A stretch of DNA of 10,865 nt, taken from assembly GCA_028688235.1 (NCBI GenBank), contig JAQTYP010000075.1, positions 1-10,865 of the forward strand, in the 5' to 3' direction. The notes beneath the pieces are model-generated. The model had not been told where the DNA came from. It worked only from the letters and a program-made list of their open reading frames with translations, and ran no database searches. Both the position numbers and the translations under genes were made by a program. Positions 1-6,811 of this stretch are shown here, in pieces. The stretch's first letter is position 1, and the number at the start of each line of letters is the position of its first letter. The DNA is from Methylomonas sp. (lineage in GTDB: Bacteria; Pseudomonadota; Gammaproteobacteria; Methylococcales; Methylomonadaceae).

Positions 1-24
1 GGGCTAGGGGAGATTTTTTAAATA

Positions 25-57
25 AATCCCCCTCAATCCCCCTTTTTCAAAGGGGGA
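25..57. repeat. Dispersed C5/G5 hairpin repeat
   Basis: The 9-mer AATCCCCCT occurs twice in direct orientation (25-33 and 35-43). The second copy forms the left arm of a perfect 9-bp inverted repeat: TCCCCCTTT at 37-45 pairs with AAAGGGGGA at 49-57 across a 3-nt loop. There is no T-tract after the hairpin, so it does not look like an intrinsic terminator. Near-identical C5/G5 hairpins are common between genes in many bacterial genomes. That it is a dispersed repeat here is inferred from recognition of the pattern, since only one copy lies in the window. Confidence 0.6.
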
Positions 58-136
58 CGCCAAGTAGGTAACTTGTTTAGACGCAGAGATCTCAACAATT
101 GCAATCCAAAAGCATCTCGCAAAAACGCATCACCCC

Positions 137-326
137 TAAGGGATAGACACAAAATACTCTCGAAACATAAGTGTTGCGGAGATTCGGTGACTCGCTTGCC
201 AGGACGCCGTCAATACCTCCTTGTAGGCTTGGCGGCAGCTATCGGCCGCCGACGCACCTGTCAAACGAGTCACCGAATCTCCGCAATGCTTATGTTTCGA
301 GAAGTGATTTTTGTGTATATTCCTTA
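137..326. repeat. Large palindromic MITE-like element
   Basis: Two inverted arms enclose a GC-rich centre. The inner arms at 158-194 and 266-302 are each 37 bp and match at 35 of 37 positions when one is reverse-complemented. The outer arms continue the match (137-154 against 309-326, about 16 of 18) after a short length difference. The centre holds a further hairpin, GGCGGC at 231-236 against GCCGCC at 245-250. Because of the symmetry, short open frames on both strands encode almost the same peptide, containing CGDSVTRL, which is a by-product and not a gene. The ends read TA-AGG and CCT-TA, which would suit a TA target duplication of IS630/mariner type, but this is speculative. No transposase is present, so any mobility would have to be supplied in trans. 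Confidence 0.65.
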
Positions 327-397
327 ACTTGACATCGCTAAGGATTGGGTTACAAATAATTTTCCGCCCCATCACCCCAATGTCGTTTAGTTAAGCT

Positions 398-496
398 GTC
401 ATGCCGGCAGGGATTGCCGGTATCCAGTGTACAGGGATGTACTAGGAGCCTTGCCATTCGTGGCTTCTGGGTTCCGGCAATCCCTGCCGGAACGAC
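398..496. repeat. REP/BIME-like inverted repeat pair
   Basis: Left arm 398-426 and right arm 467-496 are inverted copies of about 30 bp that differ at roughly 4 positions. Both are built on the core GGCAGGGATTGCC and are separated by about 40 bp. Each arm is itself partly self-complementary (CCGGCAnnnnnTGCCGG). This resembles the REP-type palindromes that occur in many copies between genes in gammaproteobacteria. The outer flanks also pair weakly: TTAGTTAAG at 388-396 against CTTAACTTA at 509-517. No coding potential is evident across it. Confidence 0.6.
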
Positions 497-622
497 GTGT
501 TTTTTTTCTTAACTTAACGGCATTGCCCCCTGAGGGAGAGGGCATTAAATGCGGACGTTATTTACACCCAAATCCTAACTACGGCCACACTCTTATCCAT
601 CAACGAGCGTATCGTCGGTTGA
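497..622. other. Gene-free DNA, no clear signal
   Basis: This is the remainder of the 622-bp gene-free left end, lying downstream of the minus-strand regulator gene. It contains a T8 run (500-507) and an imperfect CCCCCTGAGGGAGAGGG palindrome near 526-542. I see no convincing terminator for the regulator, no gene and no RNA. Open frames crossing it are short and lack a ribosome binding site. Confidence 0.4.
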
Positions 623-3600
623 CTAATGTTGCTCCTGTCGGTATCTAGCCAGGACACCTTGTGCATCCTGAACCATAACCACCCGTCTTGCCCAGTGCCG
701 GTAGCGTTCGGCCAGAACTCGACTCATCCCCAGTCCCATCGCGCAGTCCCCAAGTCGAAACAAGGTTTCCGCCAGACGATAACGCTCGCCGGTTGTGCGA
801 ATATCCGTGAGTGTTTGTGTATACAGTTGCTTCGCCTGCCGATAGCGGCCGATGGCATAGCAGGTTTCGGCATGGATGAAGGTAAAGCTGGCGGCTTTTG
901 CGGGCATGGCGGCTTTTGCCGCCTGGATCAGGGGTTCCAACTGTTCCGCGGCCTCATCGTCGCCACGATTGGCTAGCGCCCAATAACGGTAAGCATTCAG
1001 AATCAACGCCCAATGCTCTAACCCAGCAGACTGGCATAGTTGCAGGGCTTGTTCGGCGCATCGCAAAGCGCTATCGGCGTTGCGTCGAAAAAACGCCAGT
1101 TGGCAAACGGCCAGCTGCGCCACCACTTGCTCGTGCGGATCGGACGACAGTGCCGCATGCTCTAGCATGGTGTCGACCACCGCATGCGCCTGGGTTAAAG
1201 TCCCGCTATAACTCAGGTTCTGCGCCAAAATCGAATGAGCCAGAATATCCAGGCTCAGACCGAATTGGCGATATTGCTCTTCCTTTGAAAATTCGGAAAA
1301 TAGGCCTAGCGCTGCGGAAACTTCCTGCGCGGAAGCCTGGAATTCGCCACGCCAGAACAGAGTGTCGCCCTTACTGTATTGGGCTGCCGCATTCAAGATC
1401 GGGTTTTGGCTTTGGCGGGCGATACCGACAAGTTGCCCCGTTATCCGGTAACTGGCCCGCACGTGGGCGTGAAACAGACTGACAACCCAGTTTCCCCAAT
1501 GCAAACGAAACAGATTGTCCCAATGCGCATCTCCAGCGCTATTCAAGGCTTGCATGCGTACAGAAACCTCTTGAAGTTCGCCGCTCCAATAGCCTGCCGT
1601 CACCGTTAGCGGGCCCCACAGAGTTTGCAGCAAGGTCATTTCCAGTTCCGACTTTTGCGGGCTTTCTTCCAACTCGGTAAGCTGTGCCAAACCGTTTTTC
1701 AATAGCTTGACGGTTTCGACGTACGCGGCCTGCAGCGCAGTATCCTGGCCGGCCGCCAACCAAGCGCGCGACGCTTCCAAGGCGCGCCCGGCCAACGACC
1801 AATGACGGGCCAGCAAAGCCGGGCCGCAGTGTATGAACGTTCCGGATGCGCACAGCGTAGCCACCTGCAGATGCAATCGTTTCCGATCCGGTTGGGGAAG
1901 CGCCGCATACGCCGCTTCCTGCAATAAGGCATGACGAAATTGTAATGCGTCGGTTTGACCATACACCAGGATGCCTCGCTCTAGCAGGGCTTGCAGATGA
2001 CGGTCGAAATCGGTGTCACGCTGACCGCACAAGCGGCGCAATACCTCTTTGTTTGCTTCCTGTCCATAGACCGCCGCCCACTGCACCAGTGGTTTAGACA
2101 AGCCTAAGTTATCGATGCGGGCCATCAGCAAATCCCGCAAATTGGACGGAGGCATCTGTTCCAGCGACATCGGCGATGCCTGCGACTCGCTCGCCGACCA
2201 CGCCAACTCTTCCAAAAACAACGGAATGCCTTGGCCCATTTGCAACAAGCGCTGTTTTTGGGTTGGCTGTAGCGCGGCTGTATCGCAATTATCGGCCAGC
2301 AAGCCCTCGGCATCCTCGTCGGCCAAGGGCTGAAGCGTTAAACTATCGCCCGGTATCAAGTTAGCCATAGCCTGCGCGGATTCCGTCCGCAGAGTGGCAA
2401 TCAACAAAATCGGTGCGGACGTTATCCGCGTTGATAGCAATCCCAATAACTCCAATGTCGAAGGATCCATCCAGTGCAAATCCTCGAAAATCAATAGCAT
2501 AGGCTGACGATTCGCCCAGTGCAGGCACGCTTCGATCAACTCATCGATTAATTGTGCCCGCTCGGCGGCGCTTATTCCCTGAGCGGAATCGACGTATTGC
2601 GGTTGCAGCAGACCTCGTAAGCGGGCCATTTCGGCATAAGCCGCGTCATCAGCGAAAAAAGGACTGTGTTCTGTCTCGCTATCGGCATCTACCCAGGCCG
2701 CAAACCAATTTTTGATCGGTGCCAGCGGCGTGCTGGCTTGTTCGGCGATGCCGCGAAAGATAAGCGAAACCGCGGCATTAGCGTATAGTCGCCGGCTGAA
2801 CTCGTGAATCAATCTGGATTTGCCGATGCCCGGCTCCCCTTCCAAGCGCAACACGCTGCCGTTCCGGCGTCTAGCGTTGCGCCACGCCGCAAAGAGATGC
2901 GACAACGCTTGCCGCCGCCCGCGAAACCGACTTTTGAAAAATGTCGCATGCAGGCCGAGTTCGCTCGGCCTGATCCGCACTAGCCGCTGAACGGCAGGTG
3001 CAAAGTCTGTGGAAACCTGTTCGCTGTCGATATGGCGGCTTAATAGCGCGGCGGCGGTCTCGCTTAACAGAATGTCGCCCGGTCCGGCTAGGCTCTCCAA
3101 CCGCATGGCCAAGGCCGATACCTGTCCCTCGGGATCGGGATCGTCCATATCGCCGTCGCAAAGCAATAGCCCGGTATGAATGCCGATTTTCACTACTTCG
3201 GTTTCGAAATGGTCTCTAATACGCACAGCCGCCTTTGCCGCCGACAACGCGGCATTTTCGCTGGCTTGAGGATAGGCAAAATATCCGAACACCCGGCCAT
3301 GCCAGCCTTTTAGCGCGTGCCCGCTCAGGCTCTTGATAATGGCTTCGGCGCGGATTTGATCGTTGCGCAGATAAGGCAAGCGTTCATCAAGCGGCGGAGA
3401 CGAAGCGGAAAACGCGCAACAAATGACCGTAATTTGCCTGATTTCCATCAACTGGTCCGCTCCGGGAGCTTGGAGCGAAGTTTTTTCGCGGCTAAGCAAC
3501 TGCGCATGAAGTTCGACCGTTTCCTGGCTGGGCGCCAGGCCTAATTCCTGGCGCAATACTGACACCAATCGCCGGTAAGTGGCGTCAACCGCGGCGAAAT

Positions 3601-4303
3601 CGCCGCTGGCGGCCAGGTGCCGCATCAGTTGGCGCTGGCCGTGCTCGTCGGCGGCATCCAGATCGGCCCGCCGTTTTGCCAAATCCAACGCTTTGCGGCT
3701 ATGTCCGCGCGCCAACCAGTCGCTCGCCAGTTTATCGTGGTACCGCAAAGCCTGCTGATGGAAGCGCTCGCGCGCTGCGACCAGCCATTCTTGAAAAGTG
3801 TCGCTAGCGGAAATCGCCAGCCCGTCTAACATCGGTCCGCGATATAGAGCCAACTTGGCTTCCTGAATCGCAAGATATTGGAGCTCTTGGTCGAGGGCAT
3901 TCAGGTTTTCCGCGAAGGCATCGCCATCCAGCCAGATCGATGCGTTGCCGTCTATGCCTATCCAGTCGCGGGTAACCTGCAAGGGCGATGTCTCCGATGA
4001 TTGTTTCAGCGCTTGCTGCAAACGATGCAACAAATGCCGCAGATAAGCGCGGGCTTGATCGCTGGGCAGGTCGGGCCACAACAACTCCGCGAGAAATTCG
4101 CGGCGGTGTTTGCGCTCTCGCCCCATCACTAAATAGGCTAAGAGGCCCAGCATTTTGCCTTCCGCCAGCGCTTCGATGCGTCGGCCTTGGCAAAGCACAT
4201 ACGGCTCGCCGAGAAAATAACAACTGAGAACGGTTTTTTGATTGCTTATCGACATGCCCATGGGTGGTTTCTCGCTACGAACGGAATCGAGCGTATCACC
4301 CAT
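623..4303 (-). CDS. SARP/AfsR-like transcriptional regulator with degenerate cyclase domain, AAA ATPase and TPR tail
   Basis: This is a 1226-residue multidomain regulator, probably cytoplasmic and DNA-binding. Residues ~25-125 form an OmpR-type winged helix of SARP style (FLGEPYVLCQG, then LAELLWPDLP and LRHLLHRLQQAL). Residues ~128-275 are the bacterial transcriptional activator domain, all helical. Residues ~287-450 resemble a class III nucleotide cyclase (VKIGIHTGL; GYFAYPQASEN), but the two expected metal-binding aspartates appear to be A297 and G336, so catalysis is unlikely. Residues ~455-720 are an AAA/STAND ATPase: Walker A GEPGIGKS (489-496), Walker B LLIFEDLHW (603-611), and GIPLFLEEL (692-700). 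The remainder is TPR-like helices, probably a ligand- or partner-sensing tail. The start is uncertain: ATGs at residues 15 (4261) and 17 (4255) are also possible, and the first has a weak GAG 9 nt upstream. It is divergent from the T6SS genes, so control of them is plausible but inferred. Confidence 0.88.
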   Translation of the reverse strand: MGDTLDSVRSEKPPMGMSISNQKTVLSCYFLGEPYVLCQGRRIEALAEGKMLGLLAYLVMGRERKHRREFLAELLWPDLPSDQARAYLRHLLHRLQQALKQSSETSPLQVTRDWIGIDGNASIWLDGDAFAENLNALDQELQYLAIQEAKLALYRGPMLDGLAISASDTFQEWLVAARERFHQQALRYHDKLASDWLARGHSRKALDLAKRRADLDAADEHGQRQLMRHLAASGDFAAVDATYRRLVSVLRQELGLAPSQETVELHAQLLSREKTSLQAPGADQLMEIRQITVICCAFSASSPPLDERLPYLRNDQIRAEAIIKSLSGHALKGWHGRVFGYFAYPQASENAALSAAKAAVRIRDHFETEVVKIGIHTGLLLCDGDMDDPDPEGQVSALAMRLESLAGPGDILLSETAAALLSRHIDSEQVSTDFAPAVQRLVRIRPSELGLHATFFKSRFRGRRQALSHLFAAWRNARRRNGSVLRLEGEPGIGKSRLIHEFSRRLYANAAVSLIFRGIAEQASTPLAPIKNWFAAWVDADSETEHSPFFADDAAYAEMARLRGLLQPQYVDSAQGISAAERAQLIDELIEACLHWANRQPMLLIFEDLHWMDPSTLELLGLLSTRITSAPILLIATLRTESAQAMANLIPGDSLTLQPLADEDAEGLLADNCDTAALQPTQKQRLLQMGQGIPLFLEELAWSASESQASPMSLEQMPPSNLRDLLMARIDNLGLSKPLVQWAAVYGQEANKEVLRRLCGQRDTDFDRHLQALLERGILVYGQTDALQFRHALLQEAAYAALPQPDRKRLHLQVATLCASGTFIHCGPALLARHWSLAGRALEASRAWLAAGQDTALQAAYVETVKLLKNGLAQLTELEESPQKSELEMTLLQTLWGPLTVTAGYWSGELQEVSVRMQALNSAGDAHWDNLFRLHWGNWVVSLFHAHVRASYRITGQLVGIARQSQNPILNAAAQYSKGDTLFWRGEFQASAQEVSAALGLFSEFSKEEQYRQFGLSLDILAHSILAQNLSYSGTLTQAHAVVDTMLEHAALSSDPHEQVVAQLAVCQLAFFRRNADSALRCAEQALQLCQSAGLEHWALILNAYRYWALANRGDDEAAEQLEPLIQAAKAAMPAKAASFTFIHAETCYAIGRYRQAKQLYTQTLTDIRTTGERYRLAETLFRLGDCAMGLGMSRVLAERYRHWARRVVMVQDAQGVLARYRQEQH

Positions 4304-4320
4304 TCAACGCAGATTCAACG
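4302..4320. promoter_or_regulatory. 11-bp-spaced direct repeat at the regulator's 5' end
   Basis: ATTCAACG occurs at 4302-4309 and again at 4313-4320, giving an exact 11-bp period (one helical turn). On the regulator's strand it reads CGTTGAAT twice. It overlaps the most upstream possible ATG of the minus-strand regulator, which favours one of the internal starts at 4261 or 4255 and would leave the repeat about 40 bp upstream of translation. SARP proteins are known to bind heptameric direct repeats with 11- or 22-bp spacing, so an autoregulatory operator is possible. A repeat this short can also arise by chance. Confidence 0.3.
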
Positions 4321-4536
4321 ATCGTCGGTTAACGTGGGCAAGCCTAAATAATGGTCGAGACCAGCGAGTCGGAACACGCTTAAAGCTCGTGGGGACTCAA
4401 TCATTGTGAGGCAACCGAGCAAGCCATTCGACGCAACGGATCGCCATTGCCGGTTGGCGCAGAGCGGATGGTATCGGCCGGTTCGGAAGGACACAGGCCG
4501 GCATTCGCACCACTTAACTAAAACCTGGAGCAGTCA

Positions 4537-5010
4537 ATGAGATTATCGCTTTTTAGAAAATCAGCGCCGAACGCCAAGGTAGACAACGCAAAAGCGGAGA
4601 ACGCCAAAGCACCCGAACCCACCTTGGCCGGGGATGCAAATATTCTTGACCCAGCGGCTTATCAAGTTCATTTATGGTTTAGTCAAAAGAAATGGCTGCA
4701 GTTGGACGAAACGACCATGCTAAAGATCAAGAGTGAAATGAAGGTGAGCAGGAATTCAGTTTTTATTGAAGTACCAAAGATATGTTCGTATTCCGACAAG
4801 CTTCATTTGTCTATGAGTTTGCATATTTTTCGCCAGTCTACCGAATTGAATTGGGCTCTTGCGAGCGTGACGACGTTCCCCTCGACGGATTCGTTTCATG
4901 GTGAATTAAAATATGCTGGGTGGCGTCGTACCAAGCGCCCTGACTTACCTAACAAAATGCTGGCAGACCCATGTCAATTCGATTATTGGTTGCAGGGCTT
5001 GAAAAGTTGA
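4537..5010 (+). CDS. Hypothetical protein between the regulator and tssA
   Basis: I do not recognise this 157-residue protein. The start is supported by GGAG at 4527-4530, six bases before the ATG. There is no signal peptide or membrane segment, so it is probably cytoplasmic. The N-terminal ~35 residues are low-complexity and Ala/Lys/Asn-rich, containing the pentad NAKxx three times (residues 12-26). From residue ~38 to the end it looks like a compact fold of alternating beta and amphipathic stretches rich in aromatics (HLWFSQKKWLQL; ELNWALASVTTF; GWRRTKRP). Its middle part is more AT-rich than the T6SS genes beside it, which hints at a different origin. It lies downstream of the divergent intergenic region and about 200 bp before tssA, so it may have its own promoter. 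A role as T6SS accessory, effector or immunity protein is only a possibility from position. Confidence 0.7.
   Translation: MRLSLFRKSAPNAKVDNAKAENAKAPEPTLAGDANILDPAAYQVHLWFSQKKWLQLDETTMLKIKSEMKVSRNSVFIEVPKICSYSDKLHLSMSLHIFRQSTELNWALASVTTFPSTDSFHGELKYAGWRRTKRPDLPNKMLADPCQFDYWLQGLKS
4570..4614 (+). repeat. Three 15-bp tandem repeats inside the orphan gene
   Basis: Three in-frame 15-bp units (4570-4584, 4585-4599, 4600-4614) each begin AACGCMAARG and encode NAKVD, NAKAE and NAKAP. The unit length keeps the frame, so copy number could vary without destroying the protein. The encoded segment is a probable disordered, charged linker at the N-terminus. Confidence 0.6.
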
Positions 5011-5065
5011 TCACTAACGTTTCGGAGTTCGTGTTTTAGCGGCATAGGACTTTAACCCGTCTGTC

Positions 5066-5084
5066 TTGTTACGTTTTTGTTACG
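5066..5084 (+). promoter_or_regulatory. 11-bp-spaced TTGTTACG direct repeat upstream of tssA (candidate activator site)
   Basis: TTGTTACG occurs at 5066-5073 and 5077-5084, an exact 11-bp period. Extended to 12-mers (5064-5075 and 5075-5086) the copies match at 10 of 12 positions. A possible -10 element TAATAT lies at 5094-5099, about ten bases beyond the second copy, with no well-spaced -35 of its own. Repeats in place of a -35, one helical turn apart and just upstream of a -10, is the arrangement described for SARP-type activators. A SARP-like regulator lies about 0.8 kb away. Assigning this site to that protein is inference. Confidence 0.4.
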
Positions 5085-5108
5085 CTATACCGTTAATATC
5101 GGGTAGGA

Positions 5109-5136
5109 TTGAATCAGCGAAGTGTGCGGGTAAAAA
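5109..5136 (+). promoter_or_regulatory. Weak sigma70-like promoter before tssA
   Basis: TTGAAT at 5109-5114 and TAAAAA at 5131-5136 are separated by 16 bp, giving a weak sigma70-like arrangement about 75 bp before the tssA start. It is an alternative or addition to the TAATAT/direct-repeat arrangement just upstream. Both boxes are poor matches, so this is a candidate only. Confidence 0.2.
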
Positions 5137-5210
5137 TATGTTAGGACACAAAAGACTGTAATTTTTTCGAAAATGTATTAGGATTTGTACATCGATTTTA
5201 AGGGGTAGTT

Positions 5211-6248
5211 ATGGATGGCTTGACCAATTTGCTGGAAGATATATCAGCCGATGATGTATGCGGGGATAACCTGGAATACGATCCGGCGTATCTGGAATTA
5301 GCGAAAAACATCATCGGCAAACCCGAAGATCCCATCACCGGCTCGAGCGCCGAACCGCCCAATTGGCAAGACATCAAAAAACAATCCTTGTCTCTTTTGC
5401 AACGCAGCAAGGACTTGCAGGTTGTCATCTATTTATCGCGTGCGGCCATCAGCCTGGAAGGTTTGCCGGGTTTTCGCGATTGTTTAAAACTCCTGCACGA
5501 TTTGCTGGAAAAATATTGGGATCACATTCATCCTCAGCTGGATCCTGACGACGCTTTCGATCCGACTGCCAGGGTCAATATTTTGGAAGAGTTGAATAAT
5601 TTCGAATCGGTGTTGCGGCCTTTGAGTCTGGCGCCTTTGGCCGATTCGAGAGCCGTCGGCCGGTTTGGTCTGCGCGACATCCACCTTGCGACAGATAAGG
5701 CCGAAGTACCTGAAGGTACGGTAAAGCCGGACGTCAGTAGTATTCGGGCGGCTTTTTTGGATGCCCCCGAAGAAACGACGATGGCAATTTATCAAGCCAT
5801 CGAAGACAGCATCGGTCTGGTCCAGCAACTGGACGCCTTAGTCGGTGGTAAGATTGGCATCGAAAACGGACCCGATCTGTCCGGCTTGGCATCGCTACTG
5901 AAAGAAATGCGCTATGCCTGCAGTCAATATGTCGATATCGGTTCGTCGGCAGCGGAAGAAGAGGCGGTCGATGAAGAAGAGGGCGGGGACTCGGCCGCTA
6001 GAGGTCCGGCGCGTAAATCCACAGCCGTCGGCGCCATTAGCACGCGCCAGGATGTTTTGAAAACATTGGATTTAATTTGCAAGTATTACGCCGAAACAGA
6101 GCCTTCCAGTCCCGTGCCTATCTTGTTGAACCGCGCTAAATATCTCGTCACCGCCGACTTCATGCAGATCGTGCATAATTTGGTGCCCGACGGACTCAGC
6201 CAGTTGGAGCAAATCAAAGGCCCCGATCCGGACGCAGAAGAATATTAA
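5211..6248 (+). CDS. tssA: T6SS assembly protein TssA (ImpA-type)
   Basis: TssA organises T6SS assembly by contacting the baseplate and membrane complex and helping tube-sheath polymerisation begin. The 345-residue length is close to P. aeruginosa TssA1, the short type. The N-terminal ImpA domain spans ~10-160, with CGDNLEYDPAYLEL at 17-30, W52, LLQRSKDLQVVIYL at 62-75, and YWDHIHPQLDPDD at 102-114. An acidic, probably flexible linker (EEEAVDEEEGGD, ~249-260) leads to a C-terminal domain containing PVPILLNRAKYLV (301-313) and FMQIVHNLVPDGLSQLEQI (317-335), as in the TssA1 class. The start is supported by AGGGG at 5201-5205, five bases before the ATG. It is the first gene of the main T6SS operon and is followed after 21 bp by tssB. 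Confidence 0.95.
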   Translation: MDGLTNLLEDISADDVCGDNLEYDPAYLELAKNIIGKPEDPITGSSAEPPNWQDIKKQSLSLLQRSKDLQVVIYLSRAAISLEGLPGFRDCLKLLHDLLEKYWDHIHPQLDPDDAFDPTARVNILEELNNFESVLRPLSLAPLADSRAVGRFGLRDIHLATDKAEVPEGTVKPDVSSIRAAFLDAPEETTMAIYQAIEDSIGLVQQLDALVGGKIGIENGPDLSGLASLLKEMRYACSQYVDIGSSAAEEEAVDEEEGGDSAARGPARKSTAVGAISTRQDVLKTLDLICKYYAETEPSSPVPILLNRAKYLVTADFMQIVHNLVPDGLSQLEQIKGPDPDAEEY

Positions 6249-6269
6249 TAACCGAAAGTGGAGTAAAAC

Positions 6270-6806
6270 ATGGCCGAAAGCAGTCAGAAATTTATCCAGC
6301 GTAATCGTGCACCACGGGTGCAGATCGAATACGATGTGGAAGTCTATGGTTCGCAAAAGAAAGTGCAATTACCGTTCGTGATGGGCGTGCTTTCAGATTT
6401 GTCGGGTAAGCCTTCCGAGCCCTTGCCGCCGGTCAGCGACCGTAAATTATTGGAAATCGACGTCGATAATTTCGACGAACGCCTGAAATCCATGAAGCCG
6501 AGGGTGGCTTTTCCGGTGGCGAATACGTTGACAGGCGAAGGCAATTTGAGTGTCGATATTACCTTCGAAAGCATGGACGATTTCTCCCCTGCTGCCGTTG
6601 TTAAAAAAGTGGCCGGATTGGATAAGGTGCTGGAAGCCAGGCAACAACTGGCTAATCTGATTACCTATATGGACGGAAAAACCGGTGCGGAGGAATTGAT
6701 AGGTAAATTGATCAACGATCCGGCCTTGTTACAGACATTGGCGGCGTCGGCTAAACCTGCCGATACTCAGAGTGGTTCAGAAACTTCAGAAAGCAGCGAG
6801 GGCTGA
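6270..6806 (+). CDS. tssB: T6SS contractile sheath small subunit TssB (VipA)
   Basis: TssB pairs with TssC to build the cytoplasmic contractile sheath that drives the Hcp tube outward. The 178-residue protein has the family signature throughout: QKFIQRNRAPRVQIEYDVE near the N-terminus, LPFVMGVLSDLSG at about 34-46, RKLLEIDVDNFDERL at ~58-72, and FESMDDFSPAAVVKKV at ~99-114, ending in a helical region. The last ~20 residues (AKPADTQSGSETSESSEG) are low-complexity and probably disordered. GGAG at 6260-6263, six bases before the ATG, supports the start. The stop lies five bases before tssC, indicating co-translation with its partner in similar amounts. Confidence 0.97.
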   Translation: MAESSQKFIQRNRAPRVQIEYDVEVYGSQKKVQLPFVMGVLSDLSGKPSEPLPPVSDRKLLEIDVDNFDERLKSMKPRVAFPVANTLTGEGNLSVDITFESMDDFSPAAVVKKVAGLDKVLEARQQLANLITYMDGKTGAEELIGKLINDPALLQTLAASAKPADTQSGSETSESSEG

Positions 6807-6811
6807 TCGAT

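Noticed and set aside
73..375. Two short open frames, one on each strand, encoding nearly the same peptide (KHKxCGDSVTRL).
   Set aside because: The match comes from the inverted repeat at 137-326 being read from both sides. There is no ribosome binding site and no recognisable family.
427..648. 73-codon open frame on the plus strand.
   Set aside because: It starts inside the REP-like repeat, runs into the 3' end of the regulator, and has no supporting start signal.
611..4331. ATCGTCGGTT present at both ends of the regulator gene (611-620 and 4321-4330), as if flanking a transferred cassette.
   Set aside because: Ten bases is short, the flanking bases do not match, and nothing else suggests an insertion with these as target duplications.
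4355..4370. TCGAG-like motifs (TCGAGAC, GCGAGTC), resembling the actinomycete SARP heptamer.
   Set aside because: The spacing is 9 bp rather than 11 or 22, and the two copies differ.
4304..4536. Search for a sigma54 promoter (TGGC-N8-TTGC) in the divergent region, as some T6SSs use.
   Set aside because: TGGCGC near 4455 has no TTGC at the right distance, so no sigma54 site could be supported.
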